Positions 1 through 7,861 of a DNA stretch of 64,000 nt are shown piece after piece. Origin of the DNA: Phenylobacterium parvum (lineage in GTDB: Bacteria; Pseudomonadota; Alphaproteobacteria; Caulobacterales; Caulobacteraceae); contig NZ_CP029479.1 in NCBI RefSeq assembly GCF_003150835.1, forward strand, positions 1-64,000, given 5' to 3'. The position numbers were made by a program, and so were the translations under genes. The stretch's first letter is position 1. Each line of letters opens with the position of its first letter. A model generated the notes under the pieces. It was not told the DNA's origin. It saw only the letters and a program-made list of their open reading frames with translations, and made no database searches.

Positions 1-1479
1 ATGGGTCAGGACGGGTTGGTGATGGCGAACGGGAGTGTGTCGAAGGATGGGGCGTCGGGAGAAGCCTGGAGCAAGACCTGCCAGATCCTGAGGCGGGAGC
101 TCGGCGAAGCCACCTTCGGGTCCTGGCTGGGCCAGGCCTCCCTGCGGGAGCAGGACGGCGATGTCTGCCTGGTGGCCGCCACCGGCGTCGCGCGGGATTG
201 GATCCGTCGTCACGCCTGGCGCCGGATCGGCGAGCTCTGGGCCCAGAACGACCCCATGGGCCGCAACCTCGCCCTGAAGTCGAAGATGGAGTTCGAGGGC
301 CAGGCCTCCGCCGCGCCGGCCCCGCTTGCCGCTGCGCCTGCGGCGCAGGCGCCCGCAGCGGAGCGCACCGCCCCTGAGGTCTCGGCCCGTCGTCCCGCGC
401 CGGAACCAGCCGAGGCCCGGCCCAGCCTGTCGGGCGCCCGCCAGCAGGGCCTGCAGGAGCGTTTCAGCTTCGAGACCTTCGTCCCGGGGCCCTCCAACGA
501 GTTCGCCTTCGCCGTCGCCCGCCGGGTGGCGACCTGGGCGGATGGACACTTCAACCCGGTGCTCTTCCACGGCCCCTACGGCTTCGGGAAGACCCACCTG
601 CTGAACGCCCTGGCCTGGGAGGCCATGAGCACCGGCGAGGCCAAGCGCGTCGTCTACCTGACCGCCGAACGCTTCACATCGACCTTTGTCCGCGCCATCC
701 AGGACCGCCAGACCGCGGCCTTCAAGGCCGAGCTGCGGAACGCCGACCTTCTCCTGATCGACGACGTTCATTTCGTCGCCGGAAAGCAGAACACCCAGGA
801 AGAGCTCTTCCACACCCTGATCGCCCTGATCGAGGATGGTCGTCGGGTGGTTCTCACGGCGGACAGGTCGCCCTCCGAGCTCTCGGAGATGGAGCCCCGG
901 CTGCGCTCGCATCTCCAGTCCGGCCTGGTCTGCGGCATCGAGCCGGCTGACCGGACCCTCCGGCTAGGGATCCTCGAGCGCAAGCTCGCCATCCTGGCCC
1001 AGGCCGGCGGCTTCCTGCCCTCGGCCCGGAGCGAGGTCCTTCAGTTCCTGGCCGACCGCTTCACCGACTCCGTCCGCGAGCTGGAAGGCGCCCTCAACAC
1101 CCTGGTGGCCCGGGTCGGCGGCGACATCGCCCGTCTGGGCCTGGATGAGGCCCAGGCCATCCTGCGGCCTCACCTGGCTTGCAGCGAGAAGCGGGTGACG
1201 GTGGACCAGATCCAGAAGGCCGTGGCCGAGCATTACGGCCTCAAGCAGGCCGACATCATCTCCGAGCGCCGCGCCCGCGTGGTCGCCCGGCCCCGCCAGG
1301 CCGCCATGTGGATCGCCAAGCAGATCACCACCCGGTCCCTGCCGGATATCGGCCGCCGGTTCGGAGGGCGCGACCACACCACCGTCCTCCACGCCGTACG
1401 CCGGATCGAGGCCCTGAAGCAGGATGACGCCGTCCTCGCCCGCGACCTGGACGCGATCATCCGCAAGCTGCGCAGCTAG
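1..1479 (+). CDS. dnaA: Chromosomal replication initiator protein DnaA
   Basis: DnaA binds origin DnaA boxes as an ATP-dependent filament, melts the origin and loads helicase. The 492-aa protein has the expected order: N-terminal helicase-interaction domain (about 22-95), an Ala/Pro-rich linker (about 100-150), an AAA+ core with Walker A GPYGFGKT at 191-198 and Walker B LLLIDD at 250-255, and a C-terminal DNA-binding domain carrying the DnaA signature GGRDHTTVLHAVRRIE near 455-470. The sequence closely matches the Caulobacter form as I remember it. The first base of the window is the ATG. An in-frame ATG at base 22 is an alternative start, and the upstream RBS cannot be seen. dnaN, recF and gyrB are not adjacent but lie 26 kb away, as is common in Caulobacterales. 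Confidence 0.98.
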   Translation: MGQDGLVMANGSVSKDGASGEAWSKTCQILRRELGEATFGSWLGQASLREQDGDVCLVAATGVARDWIRRHAWRRIGELWAQNDPMGRNLALKSKMEFEGQASAAPAPLAAAPAAQAPAAERTAPEVSARRPAPEPAEARPSLSGARQQGLQERFSFETFVPGPSNEFAFAVARRVATWADGHFNPVLFHGPYGFGKTHLLNALAWEAMSTGEAKRVVYLTAERFTSTFVRAIQDRQTAAFKAELRNADLLLIDDVHFVAGKQNTQEELFHTLIALIEDGRRVVLTADRSPSELSEMEPRLRSHLQSGLVCGIEPADRTLRLGILERKLAILAQAGGFLPSARSEVLQFLADRFTDSVRELEGALNTLVARVGGDIARLGLDEAQAILRPHLACSEKRVTVDQIQKAVAEHYGLKQADIISERRARVVARPRQAAMWIAKQITTRSLPDIGRRFGGRDHTTVLHAVRRIEALKQDDAVLARDLDAIIRKLRS

Positions 1480-1490
1480 ATCTCGGCGCC

Positions 1491-1597
1491 TCAGCTGACC
1501 CTTCCGTCCGGGGTCTTGCCCCGGTCCACTCTCCCCGGGCCGCAGTTGCGCGCCCGAGGGGATCTCCCGGCGAAGCCGGGTGAGAGGGTCAACGGCG
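1491..1597. repeat. Degenerate copy of the intergenic palindromic repeat
   Basis: The stretch runs from a CAGCTGACC-like edge to GGCGAAGCCGGGTGAGAGGGTC. The same edges and core occur in the clusters at 49212-49447 and 53989-54230. It includes a small hairpin, CCGGGG/CCCCGG, at 1508-1524. The right edge overlaps the 3' end of the next minus-strand gene, whose stop codon (1589-1591) lies inside the repeat. This copy has lost most of the G- and C-tracts seen in the others. Confidence 0.6.
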
Positions 1598-2134
1598 TTC
1601 GAGCTTTCGGATCAGGGCCAGGGCGTCTGGCGGCGGGGGCCGTTCAATGCGGCGGTAATCCCGGCAATCCTCCGTCCGCGACACCAGGCCCAGGGTGAAC
1701 ATCGAGCGTCGCAGCAGGGCCGGGTCGCCGATGAGGCTCAGGGCGTTCAGCCGCTGGTTGAACCCGACTTCCGAGAAGGACCTTCCGGGTTCGACCTGGG
1801 CCCAGAGCCCCCAGAGGGCGAGGGTCTGGAGCGAGGTCTTCGCGGGCCAGGTCGCCAGGCGGCCCTCGGCGTCGAAGTGACGGGCGGTTCGCTCCACCAG
1901 GACGAGATCCGGCGCAGGTCCGGGGTCCGCCGCCGGGACGGCGGTCGCATCGGGCCCGCCGGCGGCCTGCGCACGAAACTGCTGGAAGTTCCTGTGGCCG
2001 GCGGCCCGGGCCAGGATGTTCAGCATCTCGACATGGCCGGGCGGTTCTGTCCGGGCCGCCAGCTGCTCCCGGAGGGACTTGGCCAGGGCCGAGATGTCGT
2101 CGACTGCATACGGCAGGAAGGTTCTGGGCATCAC
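1589..2134 (-). CDS. DUF2087 domain-containing protein
   Basis: This 181-aa protein is of unknown function. The C-terminal half (about 85-175) matches the DUF2087 pattern: a phenylalanine-led start (RHFDAEGRL), a conserved tryptophan-proline (TWPAK), a hydrophobic helix, an F/Y-SE-x-x-FN turn, D-x-x-LRR and a final tyrosine-arginine pair (DYRR). This looks like a small winged-helix fold. The N-terminal 50 residues form helices around AGHRNFQQFRA, seen in proteins annotated as glyoxalase-superfamily related, which may be a protein-interaction module. It stands alone on the minus strand, convergent with dnaA, and its stop lies in a repeat element. Start ATG ATG at 2134/2131. The family assignment is from motif memory; no function is claimed. 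Confidence 0.75.
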   Translation of the reverse strand: MMPRTFLPYAVDDISALAKSLREQLAARTEPPGHVEMLNILARAAGHRNFQQFRAQAAGGPDATAVPAADPGPAPDLVLVERTARHFDAEGRLATWPAKTSLQTLALWGLWAQVEPGRSFSEVGFNQRLNALSLIGDPALLRRSMFTLGLVSRTEDCRDYRRIERPPPPDALALIRKLERR

Positions 2135-2322
2135 GGATCCTCGTGCTGCGCCTGGCCCGTGAGGGCGGTGTCGGGGTCGCCGGCTTCGACCTGGCGCGGA
2201 AGGAAGGCGTCAGATGCGGAAAGAACTCGGATTGCGCAGGTTTAGCTCCCCTCGCGGGGCGGCGACGCCTGGGTGAACTGCAGACCCGGCCCCCGCATAG
2301 CGCGACGGGGCGGACATGGAAA

Positions 2323-2348
2323 GGGCGGCCGGATCGCTCCGGCCGCCC
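2323..2348 (-). terminator. Intrinsic terminator downstream of pnp
   Basis: A perfect 11-bp stem (2323-2333 with 2338-2348) closes a TCGC-type tetraloop at 2334-2337. Read on the minus strand it lies 27 bases past the pnp stop codon and is followed by a short T run (TTTCC). The stem is G/C only apart from the loop-closing pair, which is typical of terminators in this GC range. The U-tract is weak, so it may act partly as a 3'-end stabiliser. Confidence 0.65.
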
Positions 2349-2375
2349 CTGAAGTCCGTCGGGAGGGAGGGCGGA

Positions 2376-4520
2376 TCAGCCCTCGGCGTCCTCGCCGGCG
2401 CTTTCCTTCTTGGACAGGTCCTCGCCGGTCTCCTGGTCGACGACCTTCATCGACAGCCGGGTCTTGCCGCGGTCGTCGAAGCCGAGAAGCTTGACCTTCA
2501 CGGACTGGCCTTCCTGCAGGACGTCAGAGACCTTGTTCACCCGCTCCGAGGAGATCTGGCTCACGTGGACCAGGCCGTCCTTGGCGCCGAAGAAGTTCAC
2601 GAAGGCGCCGAAGTCGACGATCTTCACGACCTTGCCGGTGTAGATGGCGCCCAGTTCGGGCTCCGAGGCGATCGACTTGATCCAGTCGCGGGCCGCGTCG
2701 ATCTTGGCCTGGTCGGGCGCGGCGATGCGGATGGTGCCATCCTCGCCAATGTCGACCTTGGCGCCGGTTTCAGCGGTGATTTCGCGGATCACCTTGCCGC
2801 CCGAGCCGATCACTTCGCGGATCTTGTCCACCGGGATCTTGATGGTCTCGATCTTGGGCGCGAATTCACCGAGCTCAGCGCGCGGGGCTTCCATGGCCTT
2901 GGCCATTTCGCCCAGGATGTGCTGGCGGCCGCCCTTGGCCTGCTCCAGCGCCTTGCGCATGATCTCCTCGGTGATCCCGGCGATCTTGATGTCCATCTGG
3001 AGGGAGGTGATCCCGTCCTCGGTGCCGGCCACCTTGAAGTCCATGTCGCCGAGGTGGTCCTCGTCGCCCAGGATGTCGGAGAGCACGGCGAAACCGTCCT
3101 TCTCGAGGATCAGGCCCATGGCGATGCCGCTGACCGGCTTCTTCAGGGGCACGCCGGCGTCCATCAGGGCCAGGGACGCGCCGCATACGGTGGCCATGGA
3201 CGAGGAGCCGTTGGACTCCAGGACCTCGGACACCAGGCGCAGGGTGTAGGGGAACTCGTCATGCGAAGGCAGCATGGGGCGGACGGCCCGCCAGGCCAGC
3301 TTGCCATGACCCACTTCCCGACGCCCGGGGGCGCCCATCCGGCCGGTCTCGCCGACGCTGAAGGGGGGGAAGTTGTAGTGCAGCAGGAAGCGCTCGTAGT
3401 ACTTGCCTTCGAGGGCGTCGATCAGCTGCTCGTCATCGCCGGTGCCCAGGGTGGCGACCACCAGGGCCTGGGTCTCGCCGCGGGTGAACAGGGCCGAGCC
3501 GTGGGCCCGGGTCAGGACGCCGACTTCCGAGACGATCGGGCGCACCTTGTCCACGGTCCGGCCGTCGATGCGGATACCCGTCTCGATGATGTTGCGGCGG
3601 ACGACCTCAGCCTCGAGCTCCTTCAGCACGCCGGCCAGCTTCTGGCCGTCGGCGCCGGTCGGATTGGCTTCGGACTTGGCCAGGGCGGCTACGGCCTTGG
3701 CCTTGGCCTGGCTGACCGCGTCGTGGCGCTGGCCCTTTGCGACGATCTTGTAGGCGGACGCCAGGTCTGCGCCCACCAGCTTGCGGGCCTCGGCCTTGAG
3801 GGCCTCGGTGTCGTCGGGGGCGAACTCGAAGGGCTCCTTGGCCGCATGCTCGGCCAGCTCGATGATCGCGTCGATCACCGGCTGCATGGCCTTGTGCGCA
3901 AAGGTCACGCCGCCCAGGACCACCTCTTCGGAGAGCTCCTGGATCTCGGACTCCACCATCATGACCGCGTCGCTCGTGCCGGCGACGACCAGGTCCATGG
4001 CCGACTCCTTCATCTGGTCGAGGGTCGGGTTCAGGATGTACTCGCCATTGGCGTAGCCCACGCGGGCGCCGCCGATCGGGCCCATGAAGGGGGCGCCGGA
4101 CAGGACCAGGGCGGCCGAGGCGGCGACCATGGCGACGATGTCAGGGTCGTTTTCGAGGTCATGGGCCAGCACGGTGGCGACCACCTGGACCTCGTTCTTG
4201 AAGCCCTCGACGAACAGCGGCCGGATCGGACGGTCGATCAGGCGCGAGGTCAGGGTTTCCTTCTGGCTCGGCGCGGCCTCGCGGCGGGGGAAGGAGCCGG
4301 GGATCTTGCCCGCGGCGTAGTACTTCTCCTGGTAGTTCACGGTCAGGGGGAAGAAGTCCTGCCCGGGCTTGGCGCTCTTGGCGTAGACGGCGGTGGCCAG
4401 CACCATTGTCTCGCCATAGGTGGCCAGGACGGAACCGTCAGCCTGGCGGGCCATGCGGCCGGTTTCGAGGGTCAGCGTGCGACCGCCCCACTCGATGGTC
4501 TTTCTCTTGATATCGAACAT
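2376..4520 (-). CDS. pnp: Polyribonucleotide nucleotidyltransferase (PNPase)
   Basis: PNPase is a trimeric phosphorolytic 3'-5' exoribonuclease, part of the RNA degradosome, that also adds heteropolymeric tails. The 714-aa length is normal. Domains in order: first RNase PH domain (about 10-145), alpha-helical domain (about 145-300), second catalytic RNase PH domain (about 310-540), a KH domain with the GSGGK loop ([15 protein letters not shown]), and a C-terminal S1 domain ([21 protein letters not shown]). It is the last gene of the rimP-to-pnp operon, 223 bases after rpsO with a stem-loop in between, and a terminator follows it. The pnp leader in other bacteria is an autoregulatory processing site; that is known of the family, not shown here. 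Confidence 0.98.
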   Translation of the reverse strand: MFDIKRKTIEWGGRTLTLETGRMARQADGSVLATYGETMVLATAVYAKSAKPGQDFFPLTVNYQEKYYAAGKIPGSFPRREAAPSQKETLTSRLIDRPIRPLFVEGFKNEVQVVATVLAHDLENDPDIVAMVAASAALVLSGAPFMGPIGGARVGYANGEYILNPTLDQMKESAMDLVVAGTSDAVMMVESEIQELSEEVVLGGVTFAHKAMQPVIDAIIELAEHAAKEPFEFAPDDTEALKAEARKLVGADLASAYKIVAKGQRHDAVSQAKAKAVAALAKSEANPTGADGQKLAGVLKELEAEVVRRNIIETGIRIDGRTVDKVRPIVSEVGVLTRAHGSALFTRGETQALVVATLGTGDDEQLIDALEGKYYERFLLHYNFPPFSVGETGRMGAPGRREVGHGKLAWRAVRPMLPSHDEFPYTLRLVSEVLESNGSSSMATVCGASLALMDAGVPLKKPVSGIAMGLILEKDGFAVLSDILGDEDHLGDMDFKVAGTEDGITSLQMDIKIAGITEEIMRKALEQAKGGRQHILGEMAKAMEAPRAELGEFAPKIETIKIPVDKIREVIGSGGKVIREITAETGAKVDIGEDGTIRIAAPDQAKIDAARDWIKSIASEPELGAIYTGKVVKIVDFGAFVNFFGAKDGLVHVSQISSERVNKVSDVLQEGQSVKVKLLGFDDRGKTRLSMKVVDQETGEDLSKKESAGEDAEG

Positions 4521-4716
4521 TTGGCTTCTTTCTTCTCCCGCGGGCGTATTCCCAGCGGGGGCGGACAGGGTGTCGGACGACCGAAATCCTCTCCAGGAAC
4601 GACAGGCGCGGTGAGGATTTCTGTGGAACCCCCGACGTAGGACGGCGACCCCCGAATGGGCCTCCGCGCACCACCCCTGGTCCCCCGGCCTGTCGCGGGG
4701 GCGGCGGTGAATGAAG

Positions 4717-4740
4717 CCAGGGCCCCCTTCGGGGCCCCGG
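4717..4740 (-). terminator. Stem-loop between rpsO and pnp
   Basis: A perfect 7-bp core stem, GGGCCCC (4720-4726) with GGGGCCC (4731-4737), closes a 4-base loop. Two more outer pairs follow across a single mismatch. It begins only a few bases after the rpsO stop on the minus strand. There is no good U-tract after it (CTGGCTTCATTC), so it is more likely an attenuating or RNase-protecting hairpin than a full terminator. Confidence 0.5.
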
Positions 4741-4743
4741 GAA

Positions 4744-5013
4744 CTAGCGGCGCAGGCCGAGCTTCTCGATGATCGCCTGGTAACGGGCGACGTCGGAGGT
4801 CTTCAGGTGGTCCAGCAGACGGCGGCGTTGGGACACCATCTTCAGGAGGCCGCGGCGGGAGTGGTTGTCTTTCTTGTGGGTCTTGAAATGCTCGGTCAGG
4901 TTGGCGATCCGTTCGGACAGGATGGCCACCTGGACTTCAGCGCTTCCCGTGTCGCCCTGCGAGCGACCATGGGACTGGATGAGTTCCGCCTTGCGTTCCA
5001 GCGTAATCGACAT
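4744..5013 (-). CDS. rpsO: 30S ribosomal protein S15
   Basis: S15 is a primary 16S rRNA binding protein of the small-subunit platform. The 89-aa length and the whole sequence are canonical: an N-terminal helix, the [20 protein letters not shown] segment, [12 protein letters not shown] and the basic C-terminus ([21 protein letters not shown]). It lies between truB (19-base gap) and pnp in the conserved truB-rpsO-pnp order. In several bacteria S15 represses its own translation through a leader structure; I did not identify such a structure in the short gap after truB. Confidence 0.98.
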   Translation of the reverse strand: MSITLERKAELIQSHGRSQGDTGSAEVQVAILSERIANLTEHFKTHKKDNHSRRGLLKMVSQRRRLLDHLKTSDVARYQAIIEKLGLRR

Positions 5014-5032
5014 CGTAAAGTCTCCGCTCTGG

Positions 5033-5962
5033 TCAGAGGTGAAAGACGCGTGCGGGTTCGAGCCGTCCCATACGCATCTCGCAGAGCGCCACCAGCGAAC
5101 CGCCCTCCATGGCTGAAACGGTCCGGGATCCGGAGGTGAGCCGGGTCCTCAGGTCGTCAACCTGTCGGGGAACGAGAACGATGGGCCGTCCCTGCCTGAG
5201 CCTGAATGCGTCTTCTGTGGTCACGGCCAGCTCCGGGATGTCGTCCAGGGCGGTCTCGACCGGAAGCAGGGCGTCCAGGAGGGCGGCCTTATGCCCCAGA
5301 TCCTCCAGGTTTTCCAGTGTAATCGCCCGGGCCTCCGTGAAGGGCCCCACCCGGGTCCGCCGCAGGGCGCTCACATGGCCGCAGGCGCCGAGGCGCTCGG
5401 CCAGATCCCGGACCAGGGACCGGACATAGACGCCCTTGCCGCAGTCGATCTCGATCTCGACATGGTCCGGGTCCGGCGCGGCGGTCACCCGGGCCCGGTG
5501 GATCACCACCCGGCGGGCCGCCAGCTCCACGGTCTCTCCCGCCCGGGCCAGGTCATAGGCGCGTTCGCCGGCCACCTTGATGGCTGAGTAGGCGGGAGGA
5601 ACCTGGTCGATCTCGCCGACGAAGTCCGGCAGGGCCGCCTCGGTCGCTGCAGGGCTCGGCCGCACGTCGGAGGCCGCCGAGGTCTCACCCTCGCGGTCCA
5701 GGGTGGTCGTCGTCCGTCCCCAGGCGATGGTGAAGCGGTAGGTCTTGCCCGCCTCCATCATGAAGCTGACGGTCTTGGTCGCTTCGCCCAGGGCTATGGG
5801 CAGGACGCCTGTGGCCAGGGGGTCGAGGGTCCCGGCGTGACCAGCCTTCTGGGCGTTGAAGATCCTCCGGACCCGGCCGACGGCCTGGGTGGAAGTCAGG
5901 TCATAGGGCTTGTCCAGGCAGATCCAGCCCGAGACCGCCTCGCCGCTCTTGCGTCGCCCCAC
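5033..5962 (-). CDS. truB: tRNA pseudouridine(55) synthase
   Basis: TruB converts U55 of the T-psi-C loop to pseudouridine in nearly all tRNAs. With the GTG start at 5962 the protein is 309 aa. The catalytic motif is [13 protein letters not shown] with the nucleophile Asp47, preceded by the KPYDLTS motif, and the C-terminus carries the small PUA-like domain. I chose GTG 5962 because GGAGGA at 5973-5968 sits 5 bases upstream and the start is one base after the rbfA stop. A longer frame from ATG 5998 would overlap rbfA by 35 bases and adds a basic, poorly conserved N-terminus. Part of the rbfA-truB-rpsO-pnp run. Confidence 0.96.
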   Translation of the reverse strand: MGRRKSGEAVSGWICLDKPYDLTSTQAVGRVRRIFNAQKAGHAGTLDPLATGVLPIALGEATKTVSFMMEAGKTYRFTIAWGRTTTTLDREGETSAASDVRPSPAATEAALPDFVGEIDQVPPAYSAIKVAGERAYDLARAGETVELAARRVVIHRARVTAAPDPDHVEIEIDCGKGVYVRSLVRDLAERLGACGHVSALRRTRVGPFTEARAITLENLEDLGHKAALLDALLPVETALDDIPELAVTTEDAFRLRQGRPIVLVPRQVDDLRTRLTSGSRTVSAMEGGSLVALCEMRMGRLEPARVFHL

Positions 5963-5963
5963 C

Positions 5964-6401
5964 TCAGTCCTCCCCGTCCGCCGTTTCGGATTGCCCATCG
6001 GGGTCCAGGTCGCGGGCGACGCGGGGGTCGCGGAACAGGGCCTCCATGCGGGCCGCCTCGGTAAAGCTCTCGTCGTGGGCGAACTTCAGGTCGGGGGTGA
6101 ACTTCATGTCGATCCCCCGGCCCAGGCGGCCCCGCAGGAACTTCGCGTGGCGGTTCAGGCCCGCCACCACCCGCCCCGCATCCTGCCCGCCGAGGGGCTC
6201 GACGAAGGCGAAGGCGTGTCGCAGGTCCGGGCTCATCCGCACCTCCGTCACGGTCACGGACACGCCCGCCAGGTCGGGATCGGCGATCTCCTCCTCGCGG
6301 AGGATCTCGACCAGGGCGTGGCGGATCAGTTCTCCGGCCCGCAGTTGGCGCTGCGAGGGTCCGGCCGGGGCGCCGCGACCGGCGCCGGTATGCTTTTTCA
6401 T
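5964..6401 (-). CDS. rbfA: 30S ribosome-binding factor A
   Basis: RbfA is a KH-fold assembly factor that binds the 30S neck and helps 16S 5'-end maturation and cold adaptation. The 145-aa protein shows the family landmarks: [17 protein letters not shown] at the N-terminus, [23 protein letters not shown], then [27 protein letters not shown], and a C-terminal [14 protein letters not shown]. An acidic tail ([15 protein letters not shown]) follows. It lies 104 bases after the dienelactone hydrolase-like gene and is tightly coupled to truB. In most relatives rbfA directly follows infB; here two extra genes come between. Confidence 0.97.
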   Translation of the reverse strand: MKKHTGAGRGAPAGPSQRQLRAGELIRHALVEILREEEIADPDLAGVSVTVTEVRMSPDLRHAFAFVEPLGGQDAGRVVAGLNRHAKFLRGRLGRGIDMKFTPDLKFAHDESFTEAARMEALFRDPRVARDLDPDGQSETADGED

Positions 6402-6505
6402 GGGAGGGTCCCGGATGGCTGGCCCGGACCGCGGATCGGACGCGGGCTCGGGGAAAGGCGGGGGGTTCTAGTCGCGCGCAGGCCCCCTGTCCAGCGGCGC
6501 TGTCC

Positions 6506-7297
6506 TCAGGCGCCTGTCCGGCGCTGGAAGAAGTCGATCACCTTCTGCTCTGCGGCCTTGGTGGGGCCATCCTCGCGCAGGTGCAGGGTCAGGACCGAGT
6601 GCGGGGGCATGTCGGCCGGAGCGGCGTCGGCGTCGTCCAGCTCGACCGGATCGAAACGGTCGCCGAAGGTCGCCTTCAGGGTCTCGAAGCGGGCGTCCGG
6701 CACGAACCGGTCGGAGCGGAAGCGCAGGCCCATCACGGTCAGGTCCTCGGCTTCCAGCCGGTCCTTCACGCAGCGCAGGTCCGCGGGCGAGACGTCGATG
6801 TCGGCGCCCCGGGCGCGGGAGCCGAAGGGCACGGGCAGGGAGGGCTGGGACAGGACCGGCGCCACCACGGCCGGCTCGGTCATCATGGCCAGGGCGAAGC
6901 CGCCCGAGAAGCACATGCCCACGGCGCCCACTCCCGCCCCGCCGCATTCGGCGTGGGCCTTGCGGGCCAGGGCCCTCAGCCAGTCGGCGATCGGGCTGGT
7001 CCGCCCGGTCCGCCAGACGTTGAACTCGCGCCGGACGCAGAAGGCCGTGGCCATTGACTTCAGGGCGTAGCCGCCGCTGACCGGCCGGCCCGGATCGCCG
7101 ATCAGGCTCGGCAGGAAGACGGTCATCCCGGCCTCGGCCACGCGGTCGGCGAAGCGGATGACCAGGGGGTGCAGGCCGGGGATCTCGTGGATCACGATGA
7201 CGGCGGGTCCCTGTCCGCGACGCCAGACCGGACGGGTCCAGGGGCCGTCCTCGAACTCGAACTTCTCGTAGGCGGAGAGCGCATCTTCCCAGGCCAT
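6506..7297 (-). CDS. Dienelactone hydrolase family alpha/beta hydrolase
   Basis: This 263-aa alpha/beta hydrolase is probably cytoplasmic. Visible family features are IVIHEIPGL with Glu38, the nucleophile elbow GMCFSGG with Cys129 in place of serine, an acidic residue around 196 (RSDRFVPDARF), and the histidine in PPHSVLTL (His233). A Cys/Asp/His triad with the arming Glu is the dienelactone hydrolase arrangement. The true substrate cannot be inferred. It sits inside the translation operon between the DUF2939 lipoprotein (11-base gap) and rbfA, with no related aromatic-degradation genes nearby, so a catabolic role is doubtful. Confidence 0.85.
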   Translation of the reverse strand: MAWEDALSAYEKFEFEDGPWTRPVWRRGQGPAVIVIHEIPGLHPLVIRFADRVAEAGMTVFLPSLIGDPGRPVSGGYALKSMATAFCVRREFNVWRTGRTSPIADWLRALARKAHAECGGAGVGAVGMCFSGGFALAMMTEPAVVAPVLSQPSLPVPFGSRARGADIDVSPADLRCVKDRLEAEDLTVMGLRFRSDRFVPDARFETLKATFGDRFDPVELDDADAAPADMPPHSVLTLHLREDGPTKAAEQKVIDFFQRRTGA

Positions 7298-7308
7298 ATC
7301 AGCCTCCC

Positions 7309-7824
7309 TCAGAGCCGGATCTTCAGCGAGGAGAGATCGCCCTCAAAGCCGCTCAGCCGCCACCGGCCCTCGGACGAGCGGGTGAAGACGAGGAGGCAGG
7401 GGCCGTCCTTCTCACGGGTCGCGCACACCCGCCCGTCAGGCTGGGCCTTCAGGCGGCTGGCGATGGCCACCGTCCCGGGCAGCGGCTTGTCAGGCGAATA
7501 TCCGTAGGCCTCGGCCACCTGCCGGAAGACCCGCGGCTGGAGGAGGGCGTCGCCGGCCAGGTTGGCCAGGCCTGGAGCGACCACGGCCCCGAAACGGCCA
7601 AGGTCGAGGCCCTCGATCTTCAGGCGCCCGGCCTCCCGGGACAGGCGGGCGGTCATTTCCGCCTTCAGGGCCTCGCGGTCGACGCGGGCGTCGAAGGCGG
7701 CCCTGTCGTCGTCGCGGATGGCCACCAGCAGGGCGTGGACGTCGTTGGCGGCATCCAGCCGGTTGGCCGTCGCGCAGGCGGCGAGAAGGAAGAGCAGACC
7801 GGCGAGGGCGAGGCGTTTGATCAT
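7309..7824 (-). CDS. DUF2939-type lipoprotein
   Basis: Predicted 171-aa lipoprotein of unknown function. I placed the start at ATG 7824 because it gives a clean lipoprotein signal: MIKRLALAGLLFLLAAC with lipobox LAAC and Cys17. A purine-rich GGGGG lies just upstream. Upstream in-frame ATGs would add 12 residues before the signal. The mature region, with DVHALLVAIRDDDRAAFDARVD then ARLSREAGRL, resembles the DUF2939 family of Caulobacterales; this is motif memory, not a search. The cysteines in VCATREKDGPC could form a disulfide in the periplasm. It follows infB, 37 bases after its stop, and precedes the hydrolase gene. Confidence 0.75.
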   Translation of the reverse strand: MIKRLALAGLLFLLAACATANRLDAANDVHALLVAIRDDDRAAFDARVDREALKAEMTARLSREAGRLKIEGLDLGRFGAVVAPGLANLAGDALLQPRVFRQVAEAYGYSPDKPLPGTVAIASRLKAQPDGRVCATREKDGPCLLVFTRSSEGRWRLSGFEGDLSSLKIRL

Positions 7825-7861
7825 GAAACCCCCTGGGACGCGCATTCCGGAGAGGCGCATC

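Noticed and set aside
2316..4640. A 774-codon open frame antisense to pnp
   Set aside because: It is the mirror of a canonical PNPase gene in high-GC DNA; its product is His/Asp/Leu-rich low-complexity sequence with no family resemblance.
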